From an uncultured Clostridia bacterium (GTDB lineage: Bacteria > Bacillota > Clostridia > Lachnospirales > Lachnospiraceae), in assembly GCA_947178045.1 (NCBI GenBank), contig CAMWWR010000088.1:1-7381 (forward strand): a stretch of DNA of 7,381 nucleotides. Direction: 5' to 3'. The stretch's first letter is position 1. Each line of letters starts with the position of its first letter. Of this stretch, positions 1 through 5,186 are shown piece by piece. The notes beneath the pieces are model-generated. The model did no database searches. It was not told where the DNA came from and was given only the letters and a program-made list of their open reading frames with translations. The position numbers and the translations under genes were made by a program.

Positions 1-1
1 T

Positions 2-55
2 GCGCACGATTCGCTGCGGTGCCTGTCCTCCCTTTGGTCGGACGCGAATCGGCGC
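2..55. repeat. Long bulged inverted repeat (hairpin) at the left edge
   Basis: CGATTCGC at 7-14 pairs perfectly with GCGAATCG at 44-51. If A6 is bulged, GCGC at 2-5 extends the stem against GCGC at 52-55, giving about 12 paired positions. Inside the large loop, GTCC (25-28) can pair with GGAC (40-43). The pairing is seen directly. No coding signal explains it, and it directly abuts a second palindrome at 56-83. A structured end of a mobile or interspersed repeat element is the best guess. A non-coding RNA or a bidirectional transcription-end structure is possible, but neither side shows a clear T tract. Confidence 0.55.
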
Positions 56-83
56 TGGTATAATGTCTGGCGACATTATACCA
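56..83. repeat. Perfect 12-bp inverted repeat with 4-nt spacer
   Basis: TGGTATAATGTC (56-67) and GACATTATACCA (72-83) are exact reverse complements around TGGC. Each arm carries TGGTATAAT, an extended -10 promoter-like word, so the site looks like a -10 element on both strands. No good -35 was found on either side at normal spacing. It could be a protein-binding palindrome (operator, recombinase or transposase site) or part of a repeat element together with the hairpin at 2-55. The symmetry is certain; the role is not known. Confidence 0.6.
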
Positions 84-210
84 CAATAGCTTTTCAACTG
101 GAATAGATTTTCTGGAAATCTTGTCGCTGACCAGCTCGATCACGTCTGTAATACCGCAATCTATGCGCTTTTTTCTGTTTTTCAAAATAGATTTCTGCGG
201 GGGAACACAT
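84..210 (-). pseudogene. Probable frameshifted or truncated small gene
   Basis: On the minus strand an ATG at 210-208 opens MCSPAEIYFEKQKK, then the frame degenerates and stops near base 97. Removing one base from the A6 run (plus-strand T169-174) restores a protein-like continuation with the successive blocks KKRIDCGITDVIELV, SDKISRKSIPVEK and LLW. The restored frame stays open through the two inverted repeats to the window edge, where the translation looks less protein-like. The reading suggests a small cytosolic alpha-helical protein of the kind common in clostridial genomes, interrupted by a homopolymer frameshift and perhaps by the repeat element. No family could be assigned, and the 84 boundary is arbitrary, set at the palindrome. 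The ribosome binding site is weak. A sequencing error in the homopolymer would give the same picture. Confidence 0.35.
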
Positions 211-236
211 GATTTTTCTCGCCTTTCATTTGTGCT

Positions 237-247
237 TATGCTATACT
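237..247 (+). promoter_or_regulatory. Extended -10 promoter for the DUF4869 operon
   Basis: TATGCTATACT contains the extended -10 word TGC followed by TATACT (242-247). There is no recognisable -35 at 16-19 nt upstream, which is tolerated by extended -10 promoters. Transcription would start near 254, within or beside the 8-bp palindrome TCGATCGA (253-260), leaving a very short leader before the AAGGAGG ribosome binding site at 261-267. This is the only reasonable promoter seen upstream of the first operon. Confidence 0.5.
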
Positions 248-275
248 GGATATCGATCGAAAGGAGGACAGAGCG

Positions 276-725
276 GTGTTGAAAATTGTATTCGGAGACG
301 TGGAAAATGCGGTTTACCATCCTCCCACTTACTTTGACAATCAATATGAGGATGAGTGGATCACAGATCCTTTAGCAGTTGCGATGATTAAAGATATTGA
401 TAAATCGGACGTGGTCGGGATACATCTGATCCAGAGCCCGGTACTTGGTCCGATTTCCACAAAAGAGATTTCCGGCGGCGTCAAAACCTTGATTTTGATG
501 GCTTTTGACAGGAGCGGCAGGATTTTTAATGCCTCTGCCTGCGGGGATAATTGTGCGAAATGGATCGCAGAGCTTGGCCGGAAGGAAGATTTGACCATCA
601 ATCTGCATCATGTGATGGACTTTAGCTCCGTTCCGGCGTTTGAGGCTGTTATGCTCAATACGGGGGTGGTCGTTCACAGCTATGGGGAATATCTGGAAGA
701 AGCAATTAAAATAAAGGAGCGCTGA
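276..725 (+). CDS. DUF4869 domain-containing protein
   Basis: This 149-residue soluble protein has no signal peptide or membrane segment. The sequence resembles the DUF4869 family of clostridial proteins, recognised from the N-terminal MLKIVFGDVE block, the EDEWI motif (25-29), a central block around LIQSPVLGP (51-59), and a CGDNC motif (89-93) followed by KWI. The function of the family is not known. The Cys pair could bind metal or be structural, but that is inference. The start is the GTG at 276, 8 nt after AAGGAGG (261-267); the TTG at 279 is an alternative. The TGA stop (723-725) is 3 nt before the next ATG, so it is the first gene of a three-gene operon and probably acts with the ATPase downstream. 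The domain assignment is from memory of family sequences, not a search. Confidence 0.8.
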   Translation: MLKIVFGDVENAVYHPPTYFDNQYEDEWITDPLAVAMIKDIDKSDVVGIHLIQSPVLGPISTKEISGGVKTLILMAFDRSGRIFNASACGDNCAKWIAELGRKEDLTINLHHVMDFSSVPAFEAVMLNTGVVVHSYGEYLEEAIKIKER

Positions 726-728
726 TGT

Positions 729-1697
729 ATGAAGGGGAAATATCATATTGTTGTGCAGAATAAAAGGCTCCGCTATGAACTGAATATCCGTCGGAATATT
801 ACGGTCATCCGTGGAGACAGCGCCACAGGGAAGACAAAGCTGATTGATCTTTTGGGGCAGGCATCAGCCCTTGGGGAAGGCTCAGGTGTCGAAGTCCTTT
901 GTGAGCGCCCGTGCAGGACGCTTGGCGGAAAAGACTGGGATCTTGTGCTGCCCGGTATCCACGAACAGATCATTTTTCTGGATGAGGAAAATAAATTTGT
1001 AAAATCACAGGAATTTGCTGCTGCAGTGAAGGCTTCGGACAATTATTTTGTGATTATTACAAGAGAAGACTTACCCAACCTGCCGTATTCGGTAGACGAG
1101 ATTTACGGTCTCCATACGTCCGGCAAATATCATGACCTGAAACGAACCTATAATGAATTGTACCACATTTACAGTGCGGAAGCATTTTCCGGCAAATTGA
1201 AGCCGGAGACCGTTGTGGTGGAGGACTCGAACTCTGGCTATGAATTTTTTTACAGGGTTTGTGCTGAGAACGGGATTGCCTGCACCAGCGCAGGAGGAAA
1301 GTCCAGACTGAAAAATGTCATGAGTAAATCGGACAAAGAGCAGATGCTGGTGATTGCAGACGGCGCAGCGATCGGCTCAGAGATGAATGAGCTGTACCAG
1401 CTGATGTGCCACAGGCCTACGATAAAATGCTATCTGCCGGAATCGTTTGAATGGCTGGTGTTAAAATCCGGAATGATCAATGGAAAAGCGGTACAGGATA
1501 TATTGGATCATCCGGAAGATTTTATTGAAAGTCAGAAATATTTCAGCTGGGAGCGTTTTTTTACGGCTCTTTTGCTGGAATATACGCAGGATTCGTATCT
1601 CAAATATAACAAGAGCAGGCTGAATGAAGCTTATTTGCATGATAAAATGAAGCAGGCGATTATGAACGTAATGGAGGGTGTGAACTGGTATGAATAG
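729..1697 (+). CDS. P-loop ATPase with possible TOPRIM-like C-terminal half
   Basis: This is a 322-residue cytosolic protein. Residues 29-36 (GDSATGKT) are a Walker A motif following a short N-terminal beta region, and IIFLDE (81-86) fits Walker B. NYFVIITRE (105-113) resembles the sensor strand that follows Walker B in ABC-like or OLD-like ATPases. No ABC signature is visible, so the ATPase is minimal. Residues about 159-260 look TOPRIM-like: a strand ending in VVVED (Glu165), SAGGKS (187-192), and VIADGAAIGSE (208-218), followed by SFEWLVL (239-245). In a classical TOPRIM the DGA at 211-213 would be DxD, so one metal ligand appears to be missing. Relatives are common in Lachnospiraceae and have been given uninformative names. 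The ATG at 729 follows GGAG (716-719) by 9 nt. It sits between the DUF4869 and NADAR genes and overlaps the latter by 8 nt. The P-loop is secure; the TOPRIM idea and any nuclease role are inference. Confidence 0.85.
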   Translation: MKGKYHIVVQNKRLRYELNIRRNITVIRGDSATGKTKLIDLLGQASALGEGSGVEVLCERPCRTLGGKDWDLVLPGIHEQIIFLDEENKFVKSQEFAAAVKASDNYFVIITREDLPNLPYSVDEIYGLHTSGKYHDLKRTYNELYHIYSAEAFSGKLKPETVVVEDSNSGYEFFYRVCAENGIACTSAGGKSRLKNVMSKSDKEQMLVIADGAAIGSEMNELYQLMCHRPTIKCYLPESFEWLVLKSGMINGKAVQDILDHPEDFIESQKYFSWERFFTALLLEYTQDSYLKYNKSRLNEAYLHDKMKQAIMNVMEGVNWYE

Positions 1698-2562
1698 TAT
1701 GGAAATTAAGGACAGGAAAATGATGCTTCCGCCGTGGCTGGCTTGCCCGAAAATCGAGCGGTATTCGATTGGGTGGCGCATGGGCTATGGCGAGGATTAT
1801 ATGAATCGCTTTTTTGGCTGGTGGAACAGGCTTTCCGAGGAGGAACAGGCGGAGTACCGGGCCCTGTTCCCGGAGCCAGTCACATGGAAGGGCTGGTGGG
1901 AGTCTGATGATACCAGCGAGGTGCTGGAGCAGGGCGAATTCTGCATTCCCCTGTGGCGGCCGTCCGGCAGGCCAAAGTACGATCGCACCTGGCTGCAGCA
2001 GGAGGAGGCTGATGGCAGGCAGCATGAGTTCTGCTTGTTCTGGGGGCATCAGCCCTCAGAGGATGGAAGTATTACCAAAAGCTGCCTCAGCCAGTGGTGG
2101 ATGGAGGAGTTCTGGTCCGTTGCTCACAATTACTGCTGTATGGAGCAGTTTATGATGGCGCAGAAGGCGGAATTGTTTGGGGATAAAGAAATACGGCAGC
2201 AGATTCTGGAAAGTCGGGATCCGAAGCATATAAAGGCGCTTGGCCGTAAAGTCAGGGGCTTTGATCAGGCGCTGTGGGACAGGGCAAAATGTTCCATCGT
2301 GCTCAACGGAAACTGGTGCAAATTCAGTCAGAACCGGGCTCTGAGGGACTTCCTGCTCTCGACCGGCGACAGCGTTCTGGCGGAGGCCAGCCCGTATGAC
2401 GCGATCTGGGGAATCCGGCTTGGCGCAGACTTGCCGGATGCGAAAAATCCGCTGAAATGGCGCGGTCAGAACCTGCTCGGTTTTGCCCTGATGGAAGTGA
2501 GGGACGAGCTTCGCCGGGTTACGAAAAACGAGCCACTCTGCTGTGAAAATGACAAAAAGTAA
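1690..2562 (+). CDS. NADAR (YbiA-like, DUF1768) family protein with N-terminal extension
   Basis: The 290-residue protein carries a full NADAR domain in its C-terminal two thirds (about 110-277). Visible motifs are FCLFWGH (114-120), EQFMMAQKAELFGD (152-165), KALGRKVRGFD (182-192), KFSQN (211-215), EASPYDAIWGIRL (232-244) and WRGQNLLGFALMEVRDEL (257-274). Known NADAR enzymes cleave N-glycosidic bonds: YbiA-type members hydrolyse riboflavin-pathway intermediates, and others remove ADP-ribose from guanine or act beside ADP-ribosylating toxins. The motifs are intact, so activity is likely; the substrate is unknown. Residues 1-100 are an extension absent from E. coli YbiA, with PPWLACP (14-20), SIGWRMGYGEDY (26-37) and WKGWW (66-70). 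The start at 1690 overlaps the ATPase stop by 8 nt, with GGAGGG at 1673-1678; the ATG at 1699 is an alternative. No ADP-ribosyltransferase gene is seen nearby. Confidence 0.9.
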   Translation: MNSMEIKDRKMMLPPWLACPKIERYSIGWRMGYGEDYMNRFFGWWNRLSEEEQAEYRALFPEPVTWKGWWESDDTSEVLEQGEFCIPLWRPSGRPKYDRTWLQQEEADGRQHEFCLFWGHQPSEDGSITKSCLSQWWMEEFWSVAHNYCCMEQFMMAQKAELFGDKEIRQQILESRDPKHIKALGRKVRGFDQALWDRAKCSIVLNGNWCKFSQNRALRDFLLSTGDSVLAEASPYDAIWGIRLGADLPDAKNPLKWRGQNLLGFALMEVRDELRRVTKNEPLCCENDKK

Positions 2563-2569
2563 AATATAC

Positions 2570-2598
2570 TTGACATAATGTAAGATGCGGGATATACT
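2570..2598 (+). promoter_or_regulatory. Near-consensus sigma-A promoter for the ABC transporter operon
   Basis: A perfect -35 TTGACA (2570-2575) is followed after 17 nt by TATACT (2593-2598), a five-of-six -10. Transcription would begin near 2605. The -35 lies in a near-symmetrical word (ACAT, A, ATGT at 2573-2581), and the -10 lies in another imperfect dyad (GATA to TATC, 2591-2603). Either could be an operator for a repressor such as the GntR-type regulators often linked to such transporters, but no regulator gene is present here. It starts only 8 nt after the NADAR stop, with no terminator between. Confidence 0.8.
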
Positions 2599-2604
2599 GT
2601 ATCT

Positions 2605-2837
2605 GCCGGGCAAGCCGGTGTGCCGTGCGGGGAAAGTGCCGGAGACTCTAAGGAATTGATGTTTTTATCAGCGTTTCCTTAGCTTAATATTTGATTAAGA
2701 AATCCGGCAGACGGTTGAAACGGAAAGAAAAAAATGCTACATTATGCTTTAGCGAAGAGGCACGCCTTTGCAGTAGCAGGTGCGGCAAAGCCGGCCGTGG
2801 GGCAGCCCATGGGGGCAGCTGCAGAATGGAGGGAAAA
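2605..2837 (+). promoter_or_regulatory. Long structured 5' leader of the ABC operon
   Basis: About 230 nt separate the inferred transcription start from the ATPase start codon. CTAAGGAA (2648-2655) pairs with TTCCTTAG (2675-2682), with TGAT/ATCA (2657-2660/2667-2670) pairing inside. CTTAAT (2683-2688) pairs with ATTAAG (2694-2699) immediately after. Nearer the gene are a small CGGC-AAA-GCCG hairpin (2783-2793) and GCAGC/GCTGC (2802-2806/2818-2822), just upstream of the GGAGG at 2828-2832. No known riboswitch class was recognised and there is no T tract, so classical attenuation is not evident. A short ATG-initiated frame of 37 codons (2734-2847) overlaps the gene start. The role is unknown. 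Confidence 0.5.
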
Positions 2838-3776
2838 ATGTCACTGACGGTCAATGAATTAACAAAAAAGTATGGCGAAAAGGTGGTTGTGGATCACCTG
2901 AGCTTTGAGATGAAGGAGCCCGGAGTGTATGCGCTGCTCGGCACGAACGGCGCGGGCAAGACGACTTCCATCCGTATTATTCTCGGTATGCTCGCATGCG
3001 ACGAGGGTACGGTCAGCTGGAAGGGGAAGCCACTTGAGCCGGTCAGCGCCAATATCGGCTATCTGGCGGAGGAGAGAGGGCTCTACCCGAAATACTCCCT
3101 GCTCGATCAGCTTCTGTATTTCGCAAAGCTCAAAAAGGTGGGCAAAAAAGAGGCGATGGAGCGGATCCATTATTGGGCGGGCCGCCTTGAGGTGGAGGAA
3201 TACATATTCCCTCCGGCGGTCAAGGGAAGAAAGAATTCAAAGGCGAACCGGGCGGATCAGCTTTCCAAGGGAAATCAGCAGAAGATCCAGCTGATGGCCG
3301 CACTTCTCTCGGACCCGGAGCTGCTGGTGCTCGACGAGCCGCTCAGCGGGCTGGATCCGGTGAATACGGACCTGTTCAAGAACATTATCCGCGAGGAGAT
3401 CGTGAAGAAAAAATATCTCATTATGTCGAGCCATCAGATGCCGGTCATCGAGGAGTTCTGTTCCGATATCACCATTCTCAACCGCGGCAAAACGGTGCTG
3501 ACGGGAAATCTGAATCAGATTAAAAAGAGCTATGGCCGGGTCAATCTGTTTGTCAAGTGCGAGGGGGACATCGAGCGCTATATCGGACAATTCGGGCTCA
3601 CGATCGCCAACCGGACGCTGGAGGAATACCATCTGAAGGTGCAGGACGAGAGCCAGGCGATGGCATTTCTCGGAAGACTGGTGCAGGACAATGTCACAGT
3701 GATTCATTTCGAGCTGCGCGAGCCGTCCCTGCATGAGATTTTTGTTGAGAAGGTAGGAGGCACACATGAAGAGTAA
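2838..3776 (+). CDS. NatA-like ABC transporter ATP-binding protein
   Basis: This 312-residue cytosolic ATPase powers the two permeases encoded downstream. Motifs in order: Walker A GTNGAGKT (35-42), a Q-loop region with Glu in YLAEERGLYP (75-84) as is usual for NatA-type proteins, signature LSKGNQQK (142-149), Walker B LLVLDEP (162-168), D-loop SGLD (170-173) and switch His199 in SSHQ. Residues about 205-305 form the C-terminal accessory region typical of this subgroup (DUF4162-like). All catalytic residues are present. The loop 122-138 before the signature is longer than in many homologues and rich in Lys and Arg. The start at 2838 is chosen because GGAGG (2828-2832) lies 5 nt upstream and homology begins there. 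An in-frame TTG at 2691 would add 49 non-homologous residues and has no ribosome binding site. The 3' end overlaps the first permease by 11 nt. The substrate is unknown; sodium, peptides or drugs are possible for the family. Confidence 0.95.
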   Translation: MSLTVNELTKKYGEKVVVDHLSFEMKEPGVYALLGTNGAGKTTSIRIILGMLACDEGTVSWKGKPLEPVSANIGYLAEERGLYPKYSLLDQLLYFAKLKKVGKKEAMERIHYWAGRLEVEEYIFPPAVKGRKNSKANRADQLSKGNQQKIQLMAALLSDPELLVLDEPLSGLDPVNTDLFKNIIREEIVKKKYLIMSSHQMPVIEEFCSDITILNRGKTVLTGNLNQIKKSYGRVNLFVKCEGDIERYIGQFGLTIANRTLEEYHLKVQDESQAMAFLGRLVQDNVTVIHFELREPSLHEIFVEKVGGTHEE

Positions 3777-5088
3777 GCTTACAGGCTGGAAGGACGTGTT
3801 TCGCTTTACACTGGTACAGACCCTGAAAAGTAAAGCATTCATCGTATCCTTCATTATTCTGGTCGTTCTGGCGCTCGCTGCTTCGCCGGTCATGAGCCTG
3901 ATAAGCAAAGACGAGGAGAACGACGATTATACGATCAAAAAGCTCTATGTTTTGGACGAGACCGGCATTTTCGACGCGCGGGCCGCACAGGCGGCGCTTG
4001 CGCAGGCGGGCTGGAGCACGGCGGTGGAGCCGGTTGCCGCTTTTGCGGAGGGCTCCGCGGAATATGACAGCCTTGCCGGCCGCCTGCAGGACTCCGAGAA
4101 GGATGCCGCGCTCTTTACCGTCCGGTATGCAGCGGGCGGCCCGATCGCGCTTTATCTGGAGTATTCGGGGGAGGGCGATATAACGAAAAAGGAGGCGGGA
4201 GCCTTTACGCAGGCCCTCGGGGAATATTTTGAAGGCGCGCGCTTTACGGCGCAGGGGATTACTGCCAGCCAGCAGGAGCTTCTGTCCGCCGAGGTGGTCA
4301 CAAATATCCTGCATGCAGGTATGGAAGGAAATATCGAGGAGAAGGAGGATACTTCGATCTCGGATTTCGAATACTGGTTTTTGTATGCGCTGCTCTTTAT
4401 TATCATGATGATCTGCATGATGACGGGCTCCCAGGTGGCGACCGCGATTATCACGGAGAAATCCTCGAAGGTCGTGGAGTATCTTCTGACCTCGGTGCGA
4501 CCGCTCGCGATCATTGTCGGCAAGGTGCTGGCGATGCTCTGCGTCGTGCTGACCGAGGCGGCGGGACTGATTGTAGTGTTTGCCGTTTCCAATCAGCTTT
4601 CGGGGCAGGGGCAGGAGGAAAACATGCTCGCGAAGCTGGTTTCCCCGGAGGTGCTCGGAGCACTCAATCCGCTTAATATCGTGATCTGCCTTGTCTTCGT
4701 GGGGCTCGGGCTCGTGTTTTACGCGACGCTTGCAGGACTGGCGGGGGCGACCGTCAGCAGGATGGAGGAGGCAGGCGAGGGGCTTGTTCTCTTTACAGTC
4801 TCAATGCTTGTGGGCGTGTACATCGGCATCGGCGCAGCGGGCTCTCTGCTCGGCACGGGCGATAATGCGTTCGCGCTGTTTGCGATGCTGTTTCCGCTCT
4901 CCTCGCCGTTTTTGATGCCGGGGGCCATTCTGATCGGAAAGGCGGAGCTCTGGATCATCCTTGTGGCGTTTGTCATACTGCTCGTGCTGCTTATTTTGCT
5001 GTTTGCTTTTGTGGCGAGGGTGTACGAGGCGCTGATCGTGTACAACGGCAGCCGCGTCGGCATCCGGCAGCTGTTTAAGATGAAATAG
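3766..5088 (+). CDS. ABC-2 type (NatB-like) permease, subunit 1
   Basis: This is a 440-residue integral membrane protein. One membrane helix lies at about 24-46, followed by a large, mostly polar extracytoplasmic domain (47-203). A C-terminal bundle of about six helices follows, near 204-222, 247-275, 302-326, 338-360, 367-390 and 394-418. The amphipathic segment EKSSKVVEYLLTSVRP (231-246) after the second helix is the conserved cytoplasmic segment of NatB-like ABC-2 permeases. The ATG at 3766 is 5 nt after GGAGG (3756-3760) and overlaps the ATPase stop by 11 nt, implying translational coupling. It shares start, coupling segment and C-terminal motifs with the next gene, so the two probably arose by duplication and pair as a heterodimer. 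Export is more likely than import, since no binding protein is present. The substrate is not predictable. Confidence 0.92.
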   Translation: MKSKLTGWKDVFRFTLVQTLKSKAFIVSFIILVVLALAASPVMSLISKDEENDDYTIKKLYVLDETGIFDARAAQAALAQAGWSTAVEPVAAFAEGSAEYDSLAGRLQDSEKDAALFTVRYAAGGPIALYLEYSGEGDITKKEAGAFTQALGEYFEGARFTAQGITASQQELLSAEVVTNILHAGMEGNIEEKEDTSISDFEYWFLYALLFIIMMICMMTGSQVATAIITEKSSKVVEYLLTSVRPLAIIVGKVLAMLCVVLTEAAGLIVVFAVSNQLSGQGQEENMLAKLVSPEVLGALNPLNIVICLVFVGLGLVFYATLAGLAGATVSRMEEAGEGLVLFTVSMLVGVYIGIGAAGSLLGTGDNAFALFAMLFPLSSPFLMPGAILIGKAELWIILVAFVILLVLLILLFAFVARVYEALIVYNGSRVGIRQLFKMK

Positions 5089-5186
5089 CGGGGAACACGG
5101 CGGCCACGCAGTAAAAACAGCGGAGGGCCGCAGCGGTTTGATACAGGCTAATTACGGCGCCGGGGCGGCGCAGAAATGAGGACAGT
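5089..5186 (+). other. GC-rich intergenic spacer with two possible hairpins
   Basis: The 98-nt gap contrasts with the overlap between the two preceding genes. GCGGCC (5100-5105) can pair with GGCCGC (5126-5131), and GCGCC (5157-5161) with GGCGC (5167-5171), the latter ending 6 nt before the GAGG ribosome binding site at 5178-5181. There is no T tract and no promoter, so read-through is expected. The structures could lower or stabilise expression of the second permease, but this is inference. Confidence 0.4.

Noticed and set aside
1..83. CRISPR repeat, tRNA or attachment site
   Set aside because: There are no regularly spaced repeats, no cloverleaf with a CCA-type acceptor stem, and no duplicate core elsewhere in the window.
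2648..2699. Hairpins considered as a terminator for the NADAR operon
   Set aside because: Stems are AT-rich and no T tract follows either of them; they also lie downstream of the next operon's promoter, so a leader structure is more likely.
2691..2837. In-frame TTG start extending the ABC ATPase by 49 residues
   Set aside because: No ribosome binding site precedes it, the added residues do not resemble any ABC domain, and a strong GGAGG sits 5 nt before the ATG at 2838, where family homology begins.
3237..4314. Minus-strand frames opposite the ATPase and first permease
   Set aside because: They overlap securely identified plus-strand genes, lack ribosome binding sites and show no recognisable motifs.
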